Below are positions 1 to 7,595 of a stretch of DNA of 19,055 nt, one piece after another; position 1 is the stretch's first letter, and each line of letters opens with the position of its first letter. The DNA comes from JBDLRH01 sp039800165 (lineage in GTDB: Bacteria; Pseudomonadota; Gammaproteobacteria; Burkholderiales; Burkholderiaceae_C). Under the pieces are notes generated by a model that saw nothing but the letters and a program-made list of their open reading frames with translations, was not told the origin of the DNA and ran no database searches. The position numbers and the translations under genes are program-made. Location of the stretch: assembly GCA_039800165.1 (NCBI GenBank), contig JBDLRH010000008.1, positions 1 through 19,055 of the forward strand, read 5' to 3'.

Positions 1-978
1 TCAGGCATCCGGCCGGATGTTGGCCGCCTTGGCCACCACCGCCCACTTCTGCTGCTCGGCCTTGATGAAGGCGCTGAACTTCTCGATCGAGCCGCCGCCG
101 TCCTCGGCGCCGAACTGATCCATCTTCTCCTGCACGTCCGGCATCGCCATCACCTTGTTGATGTCGTCGTTCATGCGCTGGGCCATCGCGCGCGGCATCT
201 TGCCCGGGCCCATCAGGCCGTACCACACGGTGGCCTCGAAGCCCTTGAAGCCCGACTCGTCCATCGTCGGCACCGTGGGGTGACCCTTGGCGCGCTTCAG
301 GCGCGTCTGGGCCAGCGCGATCGCCTTGCCGCTCTTGATGTGGGGCGTGGCCGAGGTCATGGTCTCGAAGCAGTAGTTGACCTGCCCGCCGATCAGGTCG
401 GTGATGGCGGGGCCCGAGCCGCGGTAGGGCACGTGCAAGGCGAAGATGCCGGCCTGCTGCTTGAACATCTCGAGCGCAAAGTGCTGCGCCGAGCCGCCTC
501 CGGCGGACGCGAAGCTGATGCGGCCCGGGTTCTTCTTGCACAGATCGACCAGGTCCTTCACGTTTTTCGCGGGCTGGTCGGCGTTGCAGATCAGGATGTT
601 GGGCGTGACGCCCACCATGCTGATCGGCACGAAGTCGCGCTCGACGTCGTAGCTGAGCTTGCTGCCCATGGCCGGTGCCAGCGCATGGCTGTTGATGTGC
701 GCCATCAGCAGCGTGTTGCCGTCACCGGCCTGCTTGCTCACGAAGTCGGCGGCAATCACGCCGGCCGCGCCCGCGCGGTTCTCGATGACGATCGACAGCT
801 TCCACATGTCCGACAGCTTTTGCGCGACCACGCGGGCCAGCGCATCGGTACCTCCGCCCGGCGGAAAGCCGACCACGATGCGCACCGGCCCCGAAGGCAG
901 CGTCTGCGCCTGCAGCATGGGGGCGGAAAGGGTGGCGGCGCCGGCAGCGGCGGCTTGCACGAAGGTGCGGCGTTTCAT
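1..978 (-). CDS. Bug-family tripartite tricarboxylate transporter substrate-binding protein
   Basis: This is a complete 325-residue periplasmic solute-binding protein of the Bug/TctC family, which captures carboxylates for TTT-type uptake. The N-terminus (residues 1-25) is a signal peptide with a twin-arginine-like KRRTFVQ start, a hydrophobic Ala-rich stretch and a probable cleavage near LQA-Q. The mature start PVRIVVGFPPGGGTDALAR is the family signature, and the later VPYRGSGPAITDLIGGQV segment is the second conserved Bug block. Length is normal for the family. The stop TGA occupies bases 1-3, so the gene is whole. AAGGAG lies a few bases upstream of the ATG. It sits 62 bp downstream of the aminotransferase on the same strand and may be co-transcribed with it. 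No TctA/TctB membrane genes are visible, so it is an orphan here, as is common for Bug proteins in Burkholderiales. The ligand is unknown. Confidence 0.93.
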   Translation of the reverse strand: MKRRTFVQAAAAGAATLSAPMLQAQTLPSGPVRIVVGFPPGGGTDALARVVAQKLSDMWKLSIVIENRAGAAGVIAADFVSKQAGDGNTLLMAHINSHALAPAMGSKLSYDVERDFVPISMVGVTPNILICNADQPAKNVKDLVDLCKKNPGRISFASAGGGSAQHFALEMFKQQAGIFALHVPYRGSGPAITDLIGGQVNYCFETMTSATPHIKSGKAIALAQTRLKRAKGHPTVPTMDESGFKGFEATVWYGLMGPGKMPRAMAQRMNDDINKVMAMPDVQEKMDQFGAEDGGGSIEKFSAFIKAEQQKWAVVAKAANIRPDA

Positions 979-1040
979 CGGTGTCTCCTTGTGGTTTGTG
1001 GTTCGTTGTTCGCTGAAAAGGATGATTGGATGCGCTGTGC

Positions 1041-2285
1041 TCAGGCCGCCTGGCGCAGCGCGACCGGCGCCGGATGCGCGGCAAACCAGTCCATCGCGGC
1101 CTGCACGCCCGAGCCGGCGAGCTTGACGCCCGCGAGCTTCAGGCCCATCTCCACACCCGCCAGCGCACCCATCAGCGTGAGGTCGTTGGTGTCGCCCAGA
1201 TGGCCGATGCGGAACATGCGGCCCTTGACCTTGCCCAGGCCGGTGCCCAGCGAGCAGTCAAATCGCTCGTGGATGAGCTTGCGCACCGCATCGGCGTCGA
1301 CGCCCTCGGGCACGATCACGCCGGTGAGGATGGGCGAATACACCTGCGCGTCGGCGCACTGGATCTCCAGCCCCCAGGCGCGCACCGCGCGGCGCACGCC
1401 CTCGGCCCAGCGCTGGTGGCGCGCAAAGGTGGCCGGCAGGCCGCCGTGCTGCGGGTCGAGCAGCATGTCGCAGGCCTCGCTCAGGCCGTACATCAGGTTG
1501 GTGTTGGGCGTGTAGGGCCAGTAGCCCGTCTTGTTCATCTCGATGATCTCGTCCCAGGCCCAGAACGAGCGCGGCATGCGCGAGGCCTTGCTGGCCTCGA
1601 TCGCCTTGGGCGACAGCGCGTTGAAGCTCATGCCCGGCGGCAGCATCAGGCCCTTTTGCGAGCCGCTGATGGTGACGTCCACGCCCCACTCGTCGTGCCG
1701 GTAGTCAGCCGCGGCCAGGCCCGAGATCGAATCGACCAGCAGCAGCGCCGGGTGGCCGGCAGCGTCGATCGCGCGGCGTACCGCAGCGATGTCGCTGGTC
1801 ACGCCGGTGGAGGTTTCGTTGTGCACCACGCACACCGCCTTGATGCTGTGCTGCGTGTCGGCGCGCAGCCGCTCGCCGATCAGGTCGGCCTGCACGCCGC
1901 GGCGCCAGCCCGTCGGCACGCCGTGCTCGGAGCCGGGCAGCGACAGCACCTCGGTCTTCAGGCCCAGGCGCACCGCCAGCCGGTTCCACAAGAAGGCGAA
2001 GTGCCCGGTCTCGTACATCAGCACGTGGTCGCCGGGGCTCAGCACGTTGGCCAGCGCCGCCTCCCACGCGCCGGTGCCGGACGCGGGGTAGACCATCACC
2101 GGGTGACGGGTCTGGAACACCTGCTGCAGGTCGCGCAGCACCTTCAGGCCCAGCGCGCCGAACTCGGGGCCGCGGTGGTCGATGGTGGGCAGGCTCATCG
2201 CGCGCAGCACCCGCTCGGGCACCGGCGAGGGGCCCGGGATCTGCAGGAAGTGGCGGCCGGTGGGGTGGAAGTCGGTGGTCAGCAT
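1041..2285 (-). CDS. Class V PLP aminotransferase, serine/alanine-glyoxylate type
   Basis: A fold-type I, class V pyridoxal-phosphate aminotransferase of 414 residues. It likely transfers an amino group from serine or alanine to glyoxylate or a related 2-oxoacid in the cytoplasm. The N-terminal LQIPGPSPVPERVLRAM block, the PASGTGAWEAALAN phosphate-binding loop (about 67-80), HNETSTG (about 145-151), D175 in LVDSISG and the Schiff-base lysine K201 in SGSQKGLMLPPGM are all visible. The SQKGLMLPPG block is like that of serine-glyoxylate aminotransferases. The start at 2285 gives the usual MLTTDFHP...IPGPSP beginning; a longer reading to 2351 would run through the promoter and operator. The Shine-Dalgarno is poor (a GGGG close to the ATG) and the predicted leader is only a few bases. 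It is divergent from a GntR gene and followed by a Bug protein gene. Substrate is inferred from family only. Confidence 0.92.
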   Translation of the reverse strand: MLTTDFHPTGRHFLQIPGPSPVPERVLRAMSLPTIDHRGPEFGALGLKVLRDLQQVFQTRHPVMVYPASGTGAWEAALANVLSPGDHVLMYETGHFAFLWNRLAVRLGLKTEVLSLPGSEHGVPTGWRRGVQADLIGERLRADTQHSIKAVCVVHNETSTGVTSDIAAVRRAIDAAGHPALLLVDSISGLAAADYRHDEWGVDVTISGSQKGLMLPPGMSFNALSPKAIEASKASRMPRSFWAWDEIIEMNKTGYWPYTPNTNLMYGLSEACDMLLDPQHGGLPATFARHQRWAEGVRRAVRAWGLEIQCADAQVYSPILTGVIVPEGVDADAVRKLIHERFDCSLGTGLGKVKGRMFRIGHLGDTNDLTLMGALAGVEMGLKLAGVKLAGSGVQAAMDWFAAHPAPVALRQAA

Positions 2286-2295
2286 GATGGCCCCA

Positions 2296-2323
2296 ATTTT
2301 TGCATGCAAAACTGGTTTGTCAA
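2296..2323 (-). promoter_or_regulatory. Predicted sigma70 promoter of the aminotransferase gene
   Basis: Read on the minus strand there is a perfect -35 TTGACA (2323-2318), a 16-base spacer and a -10 AAAAAT (2301-2296, 4 of 6 consensus positions). The expected transcription start is about 2289, only 3-4 bases before the ATG at 2285, so the mRNA would be nearly leaderless. This fits the lack of a good ribosome binding site. The promoter is inferred from sequence only. Confidence 0.5.
2298..2311. promoter_or_regulatory. 14-bp perfect palindrome, likely operator of the GntR regulator
   Basis: TTTTGCATGCAAAA is a perfect inverted repeat centred between 2304 and 2305, in the 83-bp spacer between the divergent aminotransferase and GntR genes. 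It overlaps the predicted -10 and spacer of the aminotransferase promoter, the place where a bound repressor blocks polymerase. FCD-type GntR proteins bind short A/T-edged palindromes of this size as dimers. Assignment to the neighbouring regulator is inference. Confidence 0.55.
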
Positions 2324-2368
2324 CGGTGACTCCCCTAGAATCCCGGGTCAAAGCAGTTGGAAATCTGA

Positions 2369-3103
2369 ATGCAAACGGTTGAAACCGAAGCCTCCCCGGG
2401 TGCCGGGCGCCTGCACGAGCAGGTGGCGCAGCAGTTGCGCCGCATGCTGGTGGAAGGCGAGATCGCGCCCGGCGACAAGCTGCTCGAGCGCGCCCTGTGC
2501 GACACGCTGGCGGTGTCGCGCACCCCGCTGCGCGAGGCCATCAAGATGCTGGCCACCGAAGGCCTGGTGGAGCTGCTGCCCAACCGCGGCGCGATCGCGG
2601 TGCGGCTGTCGGTGGACGATGTGCGCCACACCTTCGAGGTGATGGCGGGCCTGGAGGCGCTGTCGGGCGAGCTGGCCGCGGCGCGCATCACGCCCGGTGA
2701 GCTCGACGAAATCCGTGCCCTGCACTTCGAGATGATGGCGGCGTGGACGCGGCGCGACCTCTCGGCCTACTACCGGCTGAATGCGCGCATTCACGCTGCC
2801 ATCAACGCCGCGGCGCGCAACCCGGTGCTCACGCAGGTGTACCAGCAGGTCAATGCGCGGCTGCAGGCGCTGCGCTTCCGGTCCAACCAGGACGAAGACA
2901 AGTGGCGCCGCGCGGTGCAGGAGCACGAGCGCATGGTCGCCGCCCTTGAATCACGCGACGGCGCCGCGCTGCGTGCCCTGCTTGTGCAGCACCTGCAGCA
3001 CAAGCGCGACGTGGTGATCGAGCAGATCGAACAGAGCGAAAAGGTCGAACAAGACCGACCGTCGAAGGCATCCCCCACCTCTTCCGTGAACGCTGCCGCA
3101 TGA
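2369..3103 (+). CDS. GntR-family transcriptional regulator, FCD (FadR-type) subfamily
   Basis: A 244-residue regulator with an N-terminal winged helix-turn-helix and a C-terminal FCD ligand-binding domain. The DNA-binding part runs from about 14 to 80 and has the GntR hallmarks: LHEQVAQQLRRMLVEGEIAPGDKL, then LAVSRTPLREAIKMLATEGLVEL and the wing PNRGAIAV. The FCD helical bundle covers about 88-222. RLNARIHAAI and EHERMVAALESRDGAALRALLVQHL supply the usual metal or carboxylate-binding histidines. A short Ser/Lys-rich tail follows. The stop overlaps the start of the next gene in ATGA, so the two are translationally coupled. A TAGAAT -10-like hexamer at 2336-2341 lies upstream without a clear -35. 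It probably controls the divergent aminotransferase and its own operon in response to a carboxylic acid. The effector is unknown. Confidence 0.93.
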   Translation: MQTVETEASPGAGRLHEQVAQQLRRMLVEGEIAPGDKLLERALCDTLAVSRTPLREAIKMLATEGLVELLPNRGAIAVRLSVDDVRHTFEVMAGLEALSGELAAARITPGELDEIRALHFEMMAAWTRRDLSAYYRLNARIHAAINAAARNPVLTQVYQQVNARLQALRFRSNQDEDKWRRAVQEHERMVAALESRDGAALRALLVQHLQHKRDVVIEQIEQSEKVEQDRPSKASPTSSVNAAA

Positions 3104-6100
3104 ACGCCCCCCTGCCCCAACCGATCGCCGCCGGCGCTGCCGCCTACGAACAGGCGGCACGCCTGGGCAACGAAACCAGTGGCCAACTGGCCCGCGAGTT
3201 GCGCACGCACACCCGGGGCGAGGTGCTGTTCAGCGCCGCCGACCGCGGCCGCTATGCCACCGACGCGTCGATCTACCAGGTGATGCCGGTGGGCGTGTTC
3301 GTGCCGCAGGGCGCCGACGATGTGCGCGCGGCGCTGGACATCTGCCGCAGCCTGCGCGTGCCGATCGTGCCGCGCGGCGGCGGCACCAGCCAGTGCGGGC
3401 AGACGGTGGGCGCGGGCCTCGTCATCGACCACTCGCGCCACATGCGCCGCGTGCTCGAGGTCGACGTGGCCGAGCGCCGCGCCGAGGTCGAGCCGGGCCT
3501 GGTGCTCGATCACCTGAATGCGCAGCTCAAGCCCCACGGCCTGTGGTACCCGGTGGATGTGTCCACCAGCGCGCAGGCCACGCTCGGCGGCATGGCGGGG
3601 AATAACTCGTGCGGCAGCCGCAGCGTTGCTTACGGCAACATGGTGCACAACGTGCTCGGCGCGCAGGCCTGGACCATCGACGGCGAGCTGCACCGCTTTG
3701 GCCGCTTCGAAGATGCGACGGGCCGCGCGCGCGCCATTGGCGAAGCGGTGCGCGACCTGGCACACGCCCTGCACCCGCAGATCGAGCAGCACTGGCCCAA
3801 GGTGCTGCGCCGTGTGGCCGGCTACAACCTCGACATCTTCTGCAACCAGAACGAGCGCCCGTACAGCAGCGACGGCGCGGTGAACCTGGCGCACCTGCTG
3901 GTGGGCAGCGAAGGCACGCTGGCGATGACGCGTTCGCTGACGCTGCGCCTGAGCGAACTGCCGCGCGCCAAGGTGCTGGGGGTGGTGAACTTTGCGAGCT
4001 TCTACCAGGCGATGGATGCGGCCCAGCACATCGCGAAGCTCGGTGCGGGCACGCTGAGCGCCATCGAGCTGGTGGACCGCACCATGATCGAGCTGGCGCT
4101 GAAGAACCCGGCGTTCGCGCCGACCATGCGCACCGCGCTGATCGGCTCGCCCGACGCGATCCTGCTGGTGGAGTTCTCCGGCGCCGACCGCACCGCGCTG
4201 GCGTCGCACCTGCGTGCGCTCGATGAGCTGATGGGGGATCTGGGCCTGCCGCGCAGCGTGGTCCACATGGCCGACGAGGCGCCGCAGAAGAACCTGTGGG
4301 AAGTGCGCAAGGCGGGCCTGAACATCATGATGAGCCTGCGTGGCGACGGCAAGCCGGTGAGCTTCATCGAGGACTGCGCGGTACCGCTGGAGCATCTGGC
4401 CGAATACACCGACGCGCTGACCGAGGTGTTCCGCCGTCACGGCACGCGCGGCACCTGGTACGCGCATGCGTCGGTCGGCACACTGCATGTGCGCCCCATC
4501 CTCGACATGCGCCAGGACGGCCCGCAAGGCGGCGCCGCTCGCATGCGCGCCATTGCCGAAGAAGCCTCGGCGCTGGTGCGCAAGTACCGCGGCGCCTACA
4601 GCGGCGAGCACGGCGACGGGCTGTGCCGCGGCGAGTGGATCTCGTGGCAGTTCGGCCCGCAGATCACCGAGGGCTTCGCGCGCATCAAGCAGCTCTTTGA
4701 CCCCGAGCGGCTGCTGTGCCCGCAGCGCATCATCGACCCGCCGCGCATGGACGACACGCGCCTCATGCGCTTTTCGCCGTCGTACCGCGTGATCCCGCTG
4801 CAGCCCGCGCTCGACTGGAGCGCGTGGAACGTGCAGAACGACCCGGTGACCGAGAAGACCACCGCCCCCGGTACCGGCGGCGACCCGGCGCAGGGCTTTG
4901 CCAAGGCGGTGGAGATGTGCAACAACAACGGGCACTGCCGCAAGTTCGACGCCGGCACCATGTGCCCGAGCTATCGCATCACGCGCGACGAGCAGCACCT
5001 CACCCGCGGGCGCGCCAACACCTTGCGCCTGGCGCTCTCGGGCCAGCTGGGCGATACCGGCCTTGACAGCGAGGCGGTGCACGAGGCGATGGACCTGTGC
5101 GTGGGCTGCAAGGGCTGCAAGCGCGAATGCCCGACCGGCGTGGACATGGCCAAGATGAAGATCGAGGCGACCCACGCCTACAAGCGCCGCCACGGCCACA
5201 GCCTGCGCGACCGGCTGGTGGCGCACCTGCCGGCCTATGCGCCCTACGCCAGCCGGCTGGCGGGCCTGATGAACCTGCGCAACCGCGCGCCGTGGCTGGC
5301 GCGGCTGGGCGAGCGCTGGCTGGGCATCGCCGCCGGCCGCAGCCTGCCGCACTGGCAGTCGCGCCACTTCTTCAACCGCCGCCATGGCGACGCACCGGCC
5401 ACCGCCAGCCGCGACGAGGTGCTGGCCGCCGCGCGGCCGGTGGTGCTGTTCGTCGACACCTTCAACGGCTATTTCGAATCGGCCAACGCGGAGGCCGCGG
5501 TGCGCGTGCTGCAGCGCGCCGGCTACACGGTGCATGTGGCCGCGCGCGACGACGGGCGCGGCGCGCCGCTGTGCTGCGGCCGCACCTATCTGGCCACCGG
5601 CATGGTGGACCAGGCGCGTGAGCAGGCGCGCGCGCTGGTCGCGGCGCTGCAGCCCTTTGCGCAGCGCGGCATTCCCATCGTCGGGCTGGAGCCGTCCTGC
5701 CTGCTGAGCCTGCGCGACGAAGCGCTGGCGCTCGGCCTGGGCGACGCCGCGCAGCAGGTGGCGGCGCAGGCGGTGCTGGTCGAAGAGTTCCTGGCCGCGC
5801 AGGCGCGCGACGGGCAACTGCAGGCGCTGGCCGATTCGCTGAGGCCGCTGGACGCGCCGCTGCTGGTGCACGGCCACTGCCACCAGAAAGCGTTTGGTGC
5901 CATGCCACCGGTGCTGGAGGTGCTGCGGCTGATCCCCGGCGCGCAGCCGCGCCTGATCGAGACCAGCTGCTGCGGCATGGCCGGCAGCTTCGGCTACGAG
6001 GCCGAGCACTCCGATGCATCGATGCAGATGGCCGAGCTGAGCCTGCTGCCGGCCATCCGCCAGGAGCCCGGCGCCATCGTGGTGGCCGACGGCACCAGCT

Positions 6101-6180
6101 GCCGCCACCAGATCGCCGACGGCGCGCAGCGCGAGGCCATCCATGTGGTGCAGCTGCTTTTGCGCCAGATCAAGGACTGA
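3100..6180 (+). CDS. FAD-linked and Fe-S 2-hydroxyacid dehydrogenase, YdiJ/D-2-hydroxyglutarate dehydrogenase type
   Basis: A 1026-residue fusion of a PCMH-type FAD oxidase and an Fe-S/CCG electron-transfer module. It has the same architecture and length as E. coli YdiJ (about 1018 residues), which oxidises D-2-hydroxyglutarate. FAD-binding PRGGGTSQCGQ sits at 91-101 and TLGGMAGNNSCGSRS follows in the same domain. The FAD oxidase C-terminal domain ends near residue 560 with the SGEHGDGLCRGEW motif. The ferredoxin-like part has C607 and C613, then MCPSYR with RGRANTLRLAL, and a second cluster at C667, C670, C673 and C677 (CVGCKGCKRECPTG). The C-terminal CCG part shows LCCGR near 824-827, HGHCHQKAFG and ETSCCGMAGSFGYEAEH near 956-972. 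It likely passes electrons to the quinone pool or another acceptor. The substrate may be D-2-hydroxyglutarate, D-lactate or another 2-hydroxyacid; the sequence does not decide. It is coupled to the GntR gene by a 4-bp overlap. Confidence 0.9.
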   Translation: MNAPLPQPIAAGAAAYEQAARLGNETSGQLARELRTHTRGEVLFSAADRGRYATDASIYQVMPVGVFVPQGADDVRAALDICRSLRVPIVPRGGGTSQCGQTVGAGLVIDHSRHMRRVLEVDVAERRAEVEPGLVLDHLNAQLKPHGLWYPVDVSTSAQATLGGMAGNNSCGSRSVAYGNMVHNVLGAQAWTIDGELHRFGRFEDATGRARAIGEAVRDLAHALHPQIEQHWPKVLRRVAGYNLDIFCNQNERPYSSDGAVNLAHLLVGSEGTLAMTRSLTLRLSELPRAKVLGVVNFASFYQAMDAAQHIAKLGAGTLSAIELVDRTMIELALKNPAFAPTMRTALIGSPDAILLVEFSGADRTALASHLRALDELMGDLGLPRSVVHMADEAPQKNLWEVRKAGLNIMMSLRGDGKPVSFIEDCAVPLEHLAEYTDALTEVFRRHGTRGTWYAHASVGTLHVRPILDMRQDGPQGGAARMRAIAEEASALVRKYRGAYSGEHGDGLCRGEWISWQFGPQITEGFARIKQLFDPERLLCPQRIIDPPRMDDTRLMRFSPSYRVIPLQPALDWSAWNVQNDPVTEKTTAPGTGGDPAQGFAKAVEMCNNNGHCRKFDAGTMCPSYRITRDEQHLTRGRANTLRLALSGQLGDTGLDSEAVHEAMDLCVGCKGCKRECPTGVDMAKMKIEATHAYKRRHGHSLRDRLVAHLPAYAPYASRLAGLMNLRNRAPWLARLGERWLGIAAGRSLPHWQSRHFFNRRHGDAPATASRDEVLAAARPVVLFVDTFNGYFESANAEAAVRVLQRAGYTVHVAARDDGRGAPLCCGRTYLATGMVDQAREQARALVAALQPFAQRGIPIVGLEPSCLLSLRDEALALGLGDAAQQVAAQAVLVEEFLAAQARDGQLQALADSLRPLDAPLLVHGHCHQKAFGAMPPVLEVLRLIPGAQPRLIETSCCGMAGSFGYEAEHSDASMQMAELSLLPAIRQEPGAIVVADGTSCRHQIADGAQREAIHVVQLLLRQIKD

Positions 6181-6190
6181 CGCCACGCGC

Positions 6191-6227
6191 GGTCCATGAT
6201 CCCCCTGCAAAGGGGTACCCATGGACC
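6191..6227 (+). promoter_or_regulatory. Hairpin enclosing the ribosome binding site and start codon of the beta-CASP gene
   Basis: GGTCCATG (6191-6198) is the exact reverse complement of CATGGACC (6220-6227). Inside it, CCCCT (6202-6206) pairs with AGGGG (6211-6215) around a GCAA loop of the GNRA class. The two stems (8 and 5 bp) are separated by a small internal loop of 3 and 4 bases. The Shine-Dalgarno (AAAGGGG, 6209-6215) and the ATG (6221-6223) are therefore both within paired or loop positions. No U-run follows, so it does not look like a Rho-independent terminator. A role in translational control is inference. Confidence 0.6.
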
Positions 6228-7594
6228 TGCAGTTCCTCGGCGCGACCGACACCGTCACCGGCTCGAAGTACCTGCTGACGCACGGCGACACGCGCGTGCT
6301 GGTGGACTGCGGCCTGTTTCAGGGCTGGAAGCAGCTGCGGCTGCGCAACTGGGCTGACCTGCCGGTGGAGCCGGCGTCGCTGAGTGCGGTGGTGCTGACC
6401 CATGCGCACATCGACCACAGCGGCTACCTGCCGCTGCTGGTGAAAAACGGATTTCGCGGCCAGGTGTTCTGCTCGCCCGCCACGGCCGACCTGTGCCGCA
6501 TCCTGCTGCCCGACTCGGGCCACCTGCAGGAAGAAGAAGCCGAGTTCGCCAACCGCCACCAGCTCACCCGCCACGCGCCCGCGCTGCCGCTGTACACCCG
6601 CCACGACGCGCAGGCCTGCCTGAAGCACTTGCACGCGGTGCCGTGGGGCAAGACGATGGAGCTGGCGCCCGGCTTGCGGCTGCTGCTGCAGCCTGCGGGT
6701 CACATGCCCGGCGCGTCCTTCGTGCGCATCGAGTTCGTGGGCCCCGACAACGGCACGCGGTCCATCCTGTTCTCGGGTGACATCGGTCGACCGAATGATC
6801 TGGTGCTGCGCGCGCCGATGGCGATGGACGGTGCCGACTACCTGGTGGTGGAGTCCACCTATGGCGACCGGCTGCATCCGCGCAGCGATCCGCTGGCGCG
6901 GCTGGGCGAGATCATCAACCGAACGGCGGCGCGCGGCGGCGTGGTGCTGATCCCGGCCTTTGCGATCGGGCGCGCGCAGTCGCTGCTGCACTGCATCCGC
7001 CAGCTGAAGGACCAGGGCGTGATCCACCACCTGCCGGTGTACCTGAACAGCCCGATGGCTGCCAGCGCCAACAAGGTGTACCTGAAGCACCGGCGCGAGC
7101 TGCGCCTGAGCGAATCGCAGTGCTTCGACCTGGTGGATGCCGCCACGGTGATCGAGTCGGTGGACGAATCGCGCGCCCTGAATGCACGCAAGGGCCCGAT
7201 GGTGATCATCGCGGCCAGCGGCATGGCCACCGGCGGTCGCGTGGTGCACCACCTGAAGGCCTTCGCGCCCGACAAGCGCAACACCATCGTGCTGGCGGGC
7301 TTTCAGGCGGGCGGCACGCGCGGGGCATCGCTGGCGGCGGGGGCACCCACCATCCGCATCCACGGTGAGGACGTGCCGGTGCGCGCCACGGTGGAACAGC
7401 TCGACGACCTGTCGGCGCATGCGGATGCGCTGGAGATCATGGGCTGGCTGCGGCACTCCAAGCAGGTGCCGCGTCGCACCTTCATCACCCACGGCGAGCC
7501 GGCTGCCGCCGACGCGCTGCGCCTGCGTATCGAGCGCGAGCTGCGCTGGACGGTGCAGATGCCCTGCTATCTGCAGACGGTGACGCTGGATTGA
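6221..7594 (+). CDS. MBL-fold / beta-CASP / RMMBL RNA-processing-type hydrolase
   Basis: A 457-residue metallo-beta-lactamase of the beta-CASP group (the Ysh1/CPSF-73-like COG1236 type), expected to cut RNA with two zinc ions in the cytoplasm. Metal ligands are H61, H63, D65 and H66 in HAHIDHSG, H161 in PAGHMPGA and D187 in LFSGDIGR. VESTYGDR (about 210-217) opens the beta-CASP insert. ASGMATGGRVVHHL and the C-terminal ITHGEPAAADALRLRIE are the later beta-CASP/RMMBL blocks. The start MDLQFLGATDTVTGS is the classic N-terminus of the family, and AAAGGGG is spaced 5 bases from the ATG. The gene starts 40 bp after the dehydrogenase and may share its transcript, but no functional link is apparent. 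The leader hairpin is the odd feature. Substrate RNA is unknown. Confidence 0.92.
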   Translation: MDLQFLGATDTVTGSKYLLTHGDTRVLVDCGLFQGWKQLRLRNWADLPVEPASLSAVVLTHAHIDHSGYLPLLVKNGFRGQVFCSPATADLCRILLPDSGHLQEEEAEFANRHQLTRHAPALPLYTRHDAQACLKHLHAVPWGKTMELAPGLRLLLQPAGHMPGASFVRIEFVGPDNGTRSILFSGDIGRPNDLVLRAPMAMDGADYLVVESTYGDRLHPRSDPLARLGEIINRTAARGGVVLIPAFAIGRAQSLLHCIRQLKDQGVIHHLPVYLNSPMAASANKVYLKHRRELRLSESQCFDLVDAATVIESVDESRALNARKGPMVIIAASGMATGGRVVHHLKAFAPDKRNTIVLAGFQAGGTRGASLAAGAPTIRIHGEDVPVRATVEQLDDLSAHADALEIMGWLRHSKQVPRRTFITHGEPAAADALRLRIERELRWTVQMPCYLQTVTLD

Positions 7595-7595
7595 C

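Noticed and set aside
2317..2341. TTGTCA and TAGAAT as a promoter for the GntR gene
   Set aside because: The spacer is only 13 bases, too short for a sigma70 pair; only the -10-like hexamer is worth noting.
2791..6291. 1166-codon open frame on the minus strand opposite the dehydrogenase gene
   Set aside because: Its product is a low-complexity mix of Ala, Arg, His, Gln and Gly with no domain, and the opposite strand carries a full set of FAD and Fe-S motifs. Such mirror frames are expected in GC-rich codon usage.
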